A stretch of DNA of 8,225 nt. It comes from B21-G16 sp003644825 [NCBI: Candidatus Zhuqueibacterota bacterium] (GTDB lineage: Bacteria > SM23-31 > B21-G16). The notes under the pieces were generated by a model. That model had not been told where the DNA came from and ran no database searches. It saw only the letters and a program-made list of their open reading frames with translations. The stretch lies in contig QNDJ01000053.1 in the NCBI GenBank assembly GCA_003644825.1, positions 1 through 8,225 on the forward strand, written 5' to 3'. Positions 1 to 7,442 of the stretch are shown piece by piece (the first letter of the stretch is position 1; every line of letters begins with the position of its first letter). The position numbers and the translations under genes were made by a program.

Positions 1-1
1 A

Positions 2-1093
2 TATAATGATGATTATTTTGATAATCTTGATGTATTAAGAAAAAGAGTCAGGGTTAAAATTAAGGATGAAAAACCATTCAGAAATGAATATAGAGAAATA
101 CTAAAATATTTTTATGAGATTTCTGATCTTTCTTCTATCTATAATGAGTATATAAACGGAGTAAATAAATTTTTTAATGGTAGATTTCGCCTGTTTATTG
201 AAAACCTTGAAAATTGTGGTATTCTTAATGATTCTTTGCTGGTTATTTTTTCTGACCATGGTGAAGGCCCCTGCACAGACCATTTTGGACATGGAGCCGA
301 GTTGTTTGATGGAATTGTGAGGGTTCCTTTAATAATGGTGTACACAGATTTTTTACCTGAAGGTATGGTCATAAATTCTCAGGTCAGAACTGTTGACATT
401 TTTTCTACTATTCTTGATATTGTAATTGGAGAAGAGAATTTTCCCGTTATAATAAGTGATACTGATAGTTTTAGCCTTCTTCCATATATATTTGAGAAAG
501 AGGGTAAAGACCTTCCAGCATATAGTGAAGTATGGAATCATAGTACTACGCAGGATGAAATGGATGATTTTATGAACGAATGTTTAGCTGCTGGAAGAGT
601 ACTTCCACCTTCGTATAATTATTCTATATATCAAAGAAGTGTCAGGATTCCCGAATACAAGTGTATCCTTCAGGGTGATGAAACCCTTATTGATGGTAAA
701 ATAGATATTGATGGTTCAGATATTGAGTTCGTAAAATCTCTATACAGGAATATTCTTAGAAGGGTTGAAGATAAAGGTGGGTTTGACCATTGGCTCGAAA
801 AATTGGAAAATGGTAATTTATCAAGGGAAGAGTTAATAAAACAATTTAAAAGTACAGAAGAAGCTATGAATATTAACAGACTTTATGACGTTAAAAATGA
901 TCCATTTGAAATTAATAATCTTTTAAATTCTGATAATATTAGTTATTATTTACCATTATTTAAAAAGTTTGTAGAAATAATTGAAATAATTAACTCTTAT
1001 TCGAATAGAAATAATGCGGATATTTATTATAGTAATGAAAAGGAAAGGCAGGAAATAGAAAAGGAATTGAAGAATCTTGGCTATCTTGGTTAG
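2..1093 (+). CDS. Sulfatase/alkaline-phosphatase-superfamily protein, 5'-partial, with inserted DUF4214-like module
   Basis: The reading frame is open from the left edge to TAG 1091-1093, giving 363 residues of the C-terminal part; the start and nucleophile region lie outside the window. An internal TTG at 236 is a leucine codon inside the fold, not a start. Seen: the metal-site motif VIFSDHGE (about residues 81-88), FGHGAELFD and RVPLIM just after, then VRTVDIFSTILDI, the strand VRIPEYKCIL (214-223), LYDVKNDPFEINNLL (294-308) and the ending LKNLGYLG. This is the usual sulfatase order. Between the last two strands sits a DUF4214-like segment (about 241-288: FVKSLYRNILRR, GGFDHWLEKLENG, LSREELIKQF). 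The family hydrolyses or transfers sulfate or phosphate esters. The substrate is unknown; neighbours suggest glycan modification. A phosphoethanolamine-type transferase or phosphodiesterase is possible. No signal peptide or membrane segment can be judged because the N-terminus is missing. Confidence 0.87.
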   Translation, partial: YNDDYFDNLDVLRKRVRVKIKDEKPFRNEYREILKYFYEISDLSSIYNEYINGVNKFFNGRFRLFIENLENCGILNDSLLVIFSDHGEGPCTDHFGHGAELFDGIVRVPLIMVYTDFLPEGMVINSQVRTVDIFSTILDIVIGEENFPVIISDTDSFSLLPYIFEKEGKDLPAYSEVWNHSTTQDEMDDFMNECLAAGRVLPPSYNYSIYQRSVRIPEYKCILQGDETLIDGKIDIDGSDIEFVKSLYRNILRRVEDKGGFDHWLEKLENGNLSREELIKQFKSTEEAMNINRLYDVKNDPFEINNLLNSDNISYYLPLFKKFVEIIEIINSYSNRNNADIYYSNEKERQEIEKELKNLGYLG

Positions 1094-1137
1094 ATACTTG
1101 AGTTAAAAAATATCTATATTAAAAACTGAGGAATAAA

Positions 1138-4100
1138 ATGAATAAATGGTCCGAATTTTATAAGTCAAGAATGAGTTATGAAGAGCATTTAAAAGCAAAT
1201 TATTTAAGGGAATTCCTGAAAAAAATTCTCAAATACTGGAATGGTGGACCGATTCTTGAAATAGGAACAGGAACCGGCTATTTATCCATATACTTGTCAA
1301 AAAACAGGATTGATGTAAAAGCCGTTGATAATGATGAAGATATACTGGAGAAATGCAGATTTTCTAATAATATTCTTGAAGGAAGTGCAGAGTTTATATA
1401 TTGTGATGCTTTTGAATTATCTTCAAAATTTAAAGATGAAGAGTTTGATGTTGTTTTTCATCAGGGGTTGTTTGAACATTTTTCTGATGAGGATATTACC
1501 AGGCTTTTAGAAGAGCAATTTAAGATTGGGAAATACGTTTTGTTCAGTGTTCCTTCGAAATATTATCCTCAAAAAGATTTTGGTGATGAAAGACTAATGG
1601 ATAAAGAAGCATGGCTTCAAATTTTAAGTTCTTATAATAAATTTATTATTGAGATTGAGTATCATGGACATACTGAAGGTTCAAAGGAACATTTGTTTTT
1701 TGCTATAAGGAGCCCCTATTTTAGATTACCCTCTGTAAAAAGGAGGATTAAAAAATCTGCAGTTATAAAAGGGAGAAGAACAAAACCAGAAATTGTATGG
1801 GAATCCTTAATATTTCATCCCAGTGGTTACGCAGCAATCGCAAGAAATACGGTTATTGGGCTTGATTATATAGGATTAAAGGTGTGTTTGAATCCTATGA
1901 CTCTTACTGTAAAAATGGATTATGACCTTGAAACGGTGCATAAATTGATTCATATGATTGAAAATAAACCATCGGGTAATTCGGTTTATGTTTTTCATCA
2001 TCCTCCTGCGGGTTTTAAAGGTGAGGATTTTTTTACAGAAGCTATAAAGAGAAACAGTGGAATGAAAAGGTATATTGGAAGTACTATGTTTGAGACTGAC
2101 AGGATTCCACCGATGTGGGTAAGTGCCTGCAACAAAATGGATGAAATATGGGTACCAACAAAATTTAATCTTGAAACTTTTTCAAGGTCAGGTGTTAGTA
2201 GAGAAAAAATAAAAGTTATTCCGTTTGGCATAGACCCTAAATTGTTCACAAAAAGAAAGTATGAAAAGATAAGTTTTCCGGGTAATAAAGGATTTAATTT
2301 TATCTCTGTTTTTGAATGGACAAAAAGAAAAGGCTGGGATATTTTACTTAAAGCATATCTTACAGAATTTGATTACAGAGAAGATGTTGCTTTAAATCTG
2401 TTTGTTTATCGTGGTTCCGGGACTGACTTAAATGATAAAGAATCTATTTCAGTAAAGGCATACAGGTATATTACAGAAGTTCTTGGGATTGACCCTTACA
2501 GGAAGCCTCATCTAAATATTATAGAAGCAGTGATACCTTATCATGAGATGCCCGGAATATATTTCTCTGCCGATGCATTTGTTCTTTCTTCAAGAGGGGA
2601 AGGCTGGGGGATGCCATATATGGAAGCGATGACTGCTGGATTACCTACAATCGCTACAAGATGGAGTGGTCAGCTACAGTTTATGAATGATGAAAATAGC
2701 TATTTAATTGATATTGATGGTCTTTCTCCTGTAGATTCCGAACAAATTAAGGATAACAGGTATTATGAAGGACATAAATGGGCTGAACCTTCTGTTACTC
2801 AAACTAAAAAACTTATGAGAAAAGTATTTACTGATAGAAAAGAAGCTCAACAGAAAGGTGAATATGCAAAATATGATATTCTTAATAATTGGACAATTAT
2901 CAACACTGCTCATAAAATAGAAAAAAGAGTAATGGAGATAATAGAAGAAGAATCGAAAACTCGAATTCCAGTTTCAGTTAATAGAAATATGAAGATTGAT
3001 GAGCAAATAGTGTGGAATTCACCTGTGTTTGATATTAGTGGATATGCTGAAGAAGCGAGAAATTTAATCCTTGGATTATATGAATATTCTGATATTGATA
3101 TTAAATTAAAACCTGTGAACTGGAGCAATATTAAATCTGAATTAGATGAAAAGGAAAAACATATACTTGAAAGATTAATTGAAAATGAAGAAAAGAAAAA
3201 ATATATAAATTTGTATAATATTTTTCCTTCATTTTTTGAACGGAATGAAAAAGCGGTTTATAACATAGGAAGAACCCTTTTTGAGACTGACAGAATACCC
3301 GGGGATTGGGTGGATAAATGCAATGAAATGGATGAGATATGGGTTCCATCGGATTTTAATATTGATACTTTTTCAAAATCTGGTGTTATAAGAGAGAAAT
3401 TATATAAAATTCCCGAATGCTTGGAACCGGAAAAATTTGACCCTGGTTTGGCACCTCTTTATATTCCTGAAAAGAAAGAATTCAACTTTATATCAATATT
3501 TGACTGGAGCTTAAGAAAGGGCTGGGATGTTCTTCTTAGAGCTTTTATTGAAGAATTTTCACCGGATGAAGAAGTTTCTCTAACTTTGAAAACATATTCT
3601 TCCTATGGATTAAGCGGAGAAGATATACAGGAAATAATTGTGGATTTTATAAGGAACCGTCTGAAGAGAGAGCTCGAAAAAGCTCCAAGGGTAATTCTTA
3701 TAAGTAAATTAATGTCTGAAAAAGAATTACTTCAGTTTTACAGAACAGGAGATGCATTTGTTTTACCATCGAGAGGAGAAGGATGGGGTAGGCCATTGAT
3801 GGAAGCAATGGCAATGGGACTGCCTGTAATTGGTACCCGATGGAGTGGAAACCTGGAGTTTATGAACGATAGAAATTCTTATCTTATAGATTGTTCGATT
3901 GTAAATGTTAGTAAAGAAGCTGTTAAAGAGGTTTCTTATTTTGAGGGTCATAAGTGGGCTGAACCATCGGTTGAACACCTGAAAAAAACTATGAGATTTA
4001 TATTTGAAAATTATGATAAGGCTATGGAAAAAGGAAAAATAGCTAGAGATGATATCATAAATAAATTTTCCAGAAAAACTGTTGCAAATCTTATTCAAGA

Positions 4101-5934
4101 AAGATTGGATTTTTTGAGAAAAAACAATTTTAAAGTAAAATCCAGAACTAAGAACTATGAAATAAAAAGTGGAAAAATTGCAGGAAAAAAAATTGAGAAA
4201 CCTTCAGTAGTATGGGAGGGGTCACAGTTTGTTTATCACAGTTTTGGGCTTGTAAACCGGGAAATGTGTTCTGCTCTTATAGGTTTAAATGGATGTAATC
4301 TGAGTATTAAATTATATGAAAAGCACGAGTTTGATTCTGGAGTTGAACCTGTTCGGTTAAGAACTCTTGAAAATTATTTTGGTAAGAAATTTATAGGAAA
4401 ACCTGATTTCTGGATTAAACATAAATGGCCACCTGATTTTAATAGGCCAGAAACTAAATACTGGATTGTAATTCAACCCTGGGAATATGGTAGTCTGCCC
4501 CGCAACTGGATTGAACCAATGAATAATACTGTTGATGAGCTATGGGTTCCGAGTAGTTTTGTAAAAAAATGTTATATTGAAAGTGGAATAAATCCCGACA
4601 AAATTTTTGTTATTCCTGATGGAGTAAATACATCTATTTTTAATCCATACAGAGAACCTCTGGAGTTAAATACTGATAAATCGTTTAAATTTTTATTTGT
4701 TGGTGGTTCTATCTGGAGAAAAGGGATTGATGTTCTTTTGAAGGTTTACACAAGTTTATTTTCAAAGCATGATGATGTTTGCCTTGTAATAAAAGATATG
4801 GGACAGGATACTTTTTATAAAGGGCAGGGGGCTGTAAATACAATAAAGAAAATTATGAAAGATAAAAATTCTGCTGAAATTATTTATATTGATAAGAAAC
4901 TTACTGAAAACCAGATAGCTGGTTTATATACGGCTTGTAATTGTCTTGTACATCCATACAGGGGTGAAGGATTTGGTTTACCGGTTGCTGAAGCTATGGC
5001 TTGCGGATTACCAGTTATTGTAACAAAGGGAGGTGCCTGTGATGATTTTTGTACCGATGAAATTGTCTACTGGGTTTCTTCCAGTAGGAAGGAAGTAGAA
5101 ATTAAAGAAAAATTGATTGGTCAGGGGTGGGTACTTGAACCTGACCCGGGTGAACTGGCTGTTCAGATGAAAAAGGTGGTGGATAATTATGAGGAAGCTC
5201 GTGAGAAAGGGGAAAGAGCAGAAGTTTATGTGAGAAATAATTTAACCTGGAAAATTTCAGCAGAAAAGATTATAGAAAGATTTCAGGAGGTTTTAAATAA
5301 AATGGAACAAAATAGTAAAAGTGATTTAATTAAAAAAGAAGCAGAAAATGGAAAAATAGACCCCGATAAGTTTTTAGAAGAAGCAAGAGAATTGTTTGAA
5401 AATGGTAGACTTGAAGATTCTTATAAAAAGTATGAGGAATTATATAAGTTGAAGCCGGATAACTCTGAGGTTCTCCTTGGATATGGTGCTGTTTCATTTA
5501 AGCTTAAAAAATTGGAAGAAGCAGAAAGACTTTTTAAAGAGGGGATTAAATTATTTCCTGAAAATCCAGAATTTTATAATAATATTGGATGTGTTATGTT
5601 TCAGAAGGGTAGATATGATGAAGCAGAAAAGAATTTTAGAGAATCAATAAAACTTGATAGTGAAAATTTGAATGCTGAAAAAAACTTTGCAAATTTTTTG
5701 TTGCAAACTGGAAAATACAGAGAAGTAATTCCGGTTTGTGAAAATATACTGAATAAGTACCCTGATGAAATTGAGACAATGGTAATACTTGGTAATTGTT
5801 GTTATTATTTAAATTTTGTAGATGAAGCAATAAAACTCTACGAAAAAGCCCTTTCTATCTCTCCTGATTTTGAAGATGCAAGAGTAAATTTAGAACTTGT
5901 TAGAAAAAAGTTAGAGTATAAAAAACACCCTTAA
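1138..5934 (+). CDS. Five-part protein: SAM methyltransferase, three GT4-type glycosyltransferase domains, TPR array
   Basis: The product has 1598 residues. ATG follows GAGGA (1128-1132) with 5-nt spacing, 44 nt after the sulfatase, so the two are probably co-transcribed. Residues 1-200 are a class I methyltransferase: motif I ILEIGTGTG (39-47), acidic AVDND (62-66), FDVVFHQGLFEHF (103-115). Three GT-B domains follow, about 218-603, 621-995 and 1022-1390. Each has an RKG phosphate-site segment (397-399, 793-795, 1194-1196) and an EX7E motif (E488/E496, E881/E889, E1277/E1285), as in retaining GT4 enzymes using nucleotide sugars. Domains 1 and 2 are close paralogues: both have FETDRIP, TRWSG and EGHKWAEPSV. 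Domain 3 is more distant. Residues 1411-1580 are five exact 34-residue TPRs with a capping helix. No signal peptide or membrane segment is seen, so it is likely cytoplasmic. Probable role: building and methylating a surface or protein-linked glycan; sugars and acceptor are unknown. No internal stop or frameshift is seen. Confidence 0.93.
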   Translation: MNKWSEFYKSRMSYEEHLKANYLREFLKKILKYWNGGPILEIGTGTGYLSIYLSKNRIDVKAVDNDEDILEKCRFSNNILEGSAEFIYCDAFELSSKFKDEEFDVVFHQGLFEHFSDEDITRLLEEQFKIGKYVLFSVPSKYYPQKDFGDERLMDKEAWLQILSSYNKFIIEIEYHGHTEGSKEHLFFAIRSPYFRLPSVKRRIKKSAVIKGRRTKPEIVWESLIFHPSGYAAIARNTVIGLDYIGLKVCLNPMTLTVKMDYDLETVHKLIHMIENKPSGNSVYVFHHPPAGFKGEDFFTEAIKRNSGMKRYIGSTMFETDRIPPMWVSACNKMDEIWVPTKFNLETFSRSGVSREKIKVIPFGIDPKLFTKRKYEKISFPGNKGFNFISVFEWTKRKGWDILLKAYLTEFDYREDVALNLFVYRGSGTDLNDKESISVKAYRYITEVLGIDPYRKPHLNIIEAVIPYHEMPGIYFSADAFVLSSRGEGWGMPYMEAMTAGLPTIATRWSGQLQFMNDENSYLIDIDGLSPVDSEQIKDNRYYEGHKWAEPSVTQTKKLMRKVFTDRKEAQQKGEYAKYDILNNWTIINTAHKIEKRVMEIIEEESKTRIPVSVNRNMKIDEQIVWNSPVFDISGYAEEARNLILGLYEYSDIDIKLKPVNWSNIKSELDEKEKHILERLIENEEKKKYINLYNIFPSFFERNEKAVYNIGRTLFETDRIPGDWVDKCNEMDEIWVPSDFNIDTFSKSGVIREKLYKIPECLEPEKFDPGLAPLYIPEKKEFNFISIFDWSLRKGWDVLLRAFIEEFSPDEEVSLTLKTYSSYGLSGEDIQEIIVDFIRNRLKRELEKAPRVILISKLMSEKELLQFYRTGDAFVLPSRGEGWGRPLMEAMAMGLPVIGTRWSGNLEFMNDRNSYLIDCSIVNVSKEAVKEVSYFEGHKWAEPSVEHLKKTMRFIFENYDKAMEKGKIARDDIINKFSRKTVANLIQERLDFLRKNNFKVKSRTKNYEIKSGKIAGKKIEKPSVVWEGSQFVYHSFGLVNREMCSALIGLNGCNLSIKLYEKHEFDSGVEPVRLRTLENYFGKKFIGKPDFWIKHKWPPDFNRPETKYWIVIQPWEYGSLPRNWIEPMNNTVDELWVPSSFVKKCYIESGINPDKIFVIPDGVNTSIFNPYREPLELNTDKSFKFLFVGGSIWRKGIDVLLKVYTSLFSKHDDVCLVIKDMGQDTFYKGQGAVNTIKKIMKDKNSAEIIYIDKKLTENQIAGLYTACNCLVHPYRGEGFGLPVAEAMACGLPVIVTKGGACDDFCTDEIVYWVSSSRKEVEIKEKLIGQGWVLEPDPGELAVQMKKVVDNYEEAREKGERAEVYVRNNLTWKISAEKIIERFQEVLNKMEQNSKSDLIKKEAENGKIDPDKFLEEARELFENGRLEDSYKKYEELYKLKPDNSEVLLGYGAVSFKLKKLEEAERLFKEGIKLFPENPEFYNNIGCVMFQKGRYDEAEKNFRESIKLDSENLNAEKNFANFLLQTGKYREVIPVCENILNKYPDEIETMVILGNCCYYLNFVDEAIKLYEKALSISPDFEDARVNLELVRKKLEYKKHP

Positions 5935-5970
5935 ATTATAAACTTATTTTTTGTAAATGCCGAAATAATA

Positions 5971-6087
5971 TTGAAGGCTTTTGGGTGTGTCTTGGTCCCC
6001 GATTTTATTTCAAGTCTGTTTTGAATGGAGAACCCGATTGACATAAAATTGCTATCGGGGATAAACAGGGATGTTTCCAGCCTTTAA
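5971..6087. other. Nested inverted-repeat element, possible structured RNA or repeat relic
   Basis: Outer arms TTGAAGGCT (5971-5979) and AGCCTTTAA (6079-6087) pair over 9 bp with one G-U. Inner arms GTCCCCGAT (5995-6003) and ATCGGGGAT (6054-6062) pair over 9 bp with one G-U. Continuing inward, TTTAT (6004-6008) can pair with ATAAA (6043-6047), and TTCAA (6009-6013) with TTGAA (6021-6025). A second CCCGAT at 6033-6038 can compete for ATCGGG (6054-6059). The stretch is visibly richer in G+C than the flanking genes and holds no convincing ORF. It has no T-run after either stem, so it is not a standard terminator. It matches no riboswitch or ncRNA class I recognise. It could be a 5' leader of the next gene or a degraded mobile repeat. 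Confidence 0.5.
6038..6065 (+). promoter_or_regulatory. Weak candidate sigma-70 promoter upstream of the GT2 gene
   Basis: TTGACA (6038-6043) matches the -35 consensus exactly. With a 16-nt spacer the best -10 is GATAAA (6060-6065), 4 of 6 to TATAAT. It lies inside the inverted-repeat element, about 85 nt before the TTG start. The poor -10 and the AT-rich background keep this a suggestion; the gene could equally be read through from the upstream operon. Confidence 0.22.
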
Positions 6088-6102
6088 ATTATTCAGATAA
6101 AT

Positions 6103-6148
6103 TTTTATTTAACAGGGAAAGTTGATTTTATTTAACAGGGATAGTTAA
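6103..6148 (+). repeat. 23-bp tandem duplication containing the ribosome-binding site
   Basis: Copies 6103-6125 and 6126-6148 match at 21 of 23 positions; each begins TTTTATTTAACAGGGA. The mismatches are at repeat positions 17 and 22. The second copy ends exactly at the base before the TTG start, so its AACAGGGA supplies the Shine-Dalgarno of the next gene. A third AACAGGGA, without the rest of the unit, is at 6064-6071. Confidence 0.85.
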
Positions 6149-6151
6149 TTG
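6137..6151 (+). promoter_or_regulatory. Ribosome-binding site and TTG start of the GT2 gene
   Basis: AGGGA (6137-6141) lies 7 nt before TTG (6149-6151). An in-frame TAA at 6146-6148 directly abuts the TTG, so translation cannot begin further upstream in this frame. The first in-frame ATG is at codon 48 and would delete the nucleotide-binding strand FIIPVQNEE, so TTG is the start that preserves the fold. Confidence 0.72.
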
Positions 6152-7252
6152 TATAAAGTAAGCTTCATAATTCCAGTTCAAAATGAGGAAAAATACATAT
6201 CAGGTTGTCTTGAGTCAATTTTTAACAGTACTTACAGAAATATAGAAGTCATTGTTGTGGATAATGGGTCTACTGATAATACTAAAGAGATGCTGTTACC
6301 TTACCTTGACAGAATCACCTATATTTTCCGGGATAGTGGAGGTATTGCATCAGCAAGAAATCTCGGGTTTGAAAAATCAAACGGAAAATTGCTTGCTTTT
6401 GTAGATGCTGATGATATTACGGGAAAGATGAGAATTGAGCTTCAGGTTAAAAAGATGCTGGAAAATGAAAAGTTAGGTATGGTGTTCTGTGGATGCACAT
6501 ATATCAACGATAATGGTAGTTTCTTGCACGGGGTTGGTAGATTTCCTGAATTTGATAAAGCTAAATTTATTGGAATGATGTTTGAAAAAAACAGAATTTT
6601 GTCTATTTCGACAACATTAATACGGCGAAATGTTCTTGAGGATGTTGGTGTTTTTGATGAATCGCTTCCTTTTCTTGAGGATTATGATTTGTGGTTAAGG
6701 ATAGGCAGAAAATATCCTGTTGATTATATAGATTTACCAATTACAAGGATAAGAAAACACTCAGATAATTACAGAAAAAAATGGAAAAACACAAAAGAGT
6801 TAGAAAAACAAATTTTGTTAAAACACGATTTAAGAGAAATAGCATCTTCTCTTGCAATGGTTTACGATAATGAAGAAGATTTCAGGGTTTCATTTGGTAA
6901 AATATTATTAAAGACTGGAAATCGGATCGAAGCTGTAAAAAACTTTGTTAAGGCTTTGAAGCTAAATCCTGATAATTTTGAAGCCCATTTCCTTATCGGG
7001 AACTATTATTTTGAAAATAAGGAAATTGATAGAGCTGTTGTTTCCTACAAGAGGTGTTTAAGGATTAATCCACAGCACGCTGAATGCAGAAACAATCTTG
7101 GTGTATTGCTATATTATAAAGGTGATATAGCAAACTCCAGAATGGAATTTGAAAAGGCAAAAAGTATAAAATCTAATTTTGTGGATGCTGAATTTAATTT
7201 AAGTTGTATTAGGAAAAATTCTGGTATACATAAATTAAGGCTACATATTTAA
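6149..7252 (+). CDS. GT2-family (GT-A) glycosyltransferase with C-terminal TPRs
   Basis: The product has 367 residues and starts at TTG. The first 200 or so residues form a GT2 domain: FIIPVQNEE (7-15), VVDNGSTDNT (36-45), SARN (68-71), the metal/nucleotide DXD region FVDADD (84-89), and the acceptor-side FLEDYDLWLR (175-184) that carries the usual catalytic acidic pair. Family members are inverting transferases that use UDP-, GDP- or dTDP-sugars. Residues about 245-346 are three 34-residue TPRs (KALKLNPDNFE; RCLRINPQHAE; LGVLLYYKGD) and a capping helix. No membrane segment is seen, so it is likely a cytoplasmic or membrane-peripheral enzyme. It lies 214 nt after the triple-glycosyltransferase gene, which has a similar TPR tail, suggesting both act on one product or in one complex. 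Donor and acceptor cannot be read from the sequence. Confidence 0.92.
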   Translation: MYKVSFIIPVQNEEKYISGCLESIFNSTYRNIEVIVVDNGSTDNTKEMLLPYLDRITYIFRDSGGIASARNLGFEKSNGKLLAFVDADDITGKMRIELQVKKMLENEKLGMVFCGCTYINDNGSFLHGVGRFPEFDKAKFIGMMFEKNRILSISTTLIRRNVLEDVGVFDESLPFLEDYDLWLRIGRKYPVDYIDLPITRIRKHSDNYRKKWKNTKELEKQILLKHDLREIASSLAMVYDNEEDFRVSFGKILLKTGNRIEAVKNFVKALKLNPDNFEAHFLIGNYYFENKEIDRAVVSYKRCLRINPQHAECRNNLGVLLYYKGDIANSRMEFEKAKSIKSNFVDAEFNLSCIRKNSGIHKLRLHI

Positions 7253-7291
7253 ATATAACGTTTTAAGTATATGGCAGAAGCGATATTTTTC

Positions 7292-7320
7292 TTCAGAATA
7301 AGAATTTTTTTCCTTATAAT
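7292..7320 (+). promoter_or_regulatory. Candidate promoter upstream of the terminator
   Basis: TTCAGA (7292-7297) and a perfect TATAAT (7315-7320) are separated by 17 nt. A transcript from here would meet the terminator at 7352-7384 within about 60 nt. If real, it would make a very short RNA or an attenuated leader for the downstream methyltransferase. The region is extremely AT-rich, so a chance match is likely. Apart from this, 7253-7351 shows no gene. Confidence 0.25.
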
Positions 7321-7351
7321 TTTTTTGTTTTATCTGGCAAAAATGTTCGGT

Positions 7352-7384
7352 ACCAGCTTAACGGGTTTGAAAGCTGGTTTTTTA
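7352..7384 (+). terminator. Rho-independent terminator after the GT2 gene
   Basis: A perfect 8-bp stem, ACCAGCTT (7352-7359) with AAGCTGGT (7371-7378), encloses an 11-nt loop and runs into six T residues (7378-7383). It sits 100 nt after the GT2 stop codon and ends transcription coming from the upstream genes, separating them from the last methyltransferase. Confidence 0.88.
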
Positions 7385-7392
7385 TTGTTATC

Positions 7393-7401
7393 TGGTATAA
7401 T
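7393..7401 (+). promoter_or_regulatory. Extended -10 promoter for the methyltransferase gene
   Basis: TGGTATAAT has a perfect TATAAT (7396-7401) with the TG extension one base upstream. No good -35 lies at 16-18 nt, which is typical of extended -10 promoters. It starts 9 nt after the terminator T-run and its start site would lie about 35 nt before the ATG at 7443, a sensible leader length. Confidence 0.55.
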
Positions 7402-7442
7402 CTTTGCACATTTTTAAGTAATAATAGAATATAGGGGAAGTT

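Noticed and set aside
236-1093. Sulfatase gene starting at TTG 236
   Set aside because: The same frame is open to the left edge and codes for typical sulfatase residues before VIFSDHGE; the TTG is an internal leucine, so the gene is 5'-truncated by the window.
1094-1137. Possible terminator or promoter between sulfatase and the large gene
   Set aside because: The 44-nt gap shows only a ribosome-binding site; no stem-loop with T-run and no convincing -35/-10 pair.
3763-4098. 111-codon open frame on the minus strand
   Set aside because: It lies antisense inside the second GT domain, has no family signature and is rich in residues expected from reverse reading of AT-rich coding DNA; it is a shadow, like the other minus-strand frames.
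6025-6087. 20-codon ORF starting ATG GAG AAC inside the inverted-repeat element
   Set aside because: No Shine-Dalgarno precedes it, the peptide has no recognisable features, and it overlaps the paired arms; chance ORF is more likely.
7298-7317. ATAAG/CTTAT hairpin before a T-rich run as an additional terminator
   Set aside because: The stem is 5 bp of mostly A-T pairs in very AT-rich DNA; the 7352-7384 structure is far stronger.
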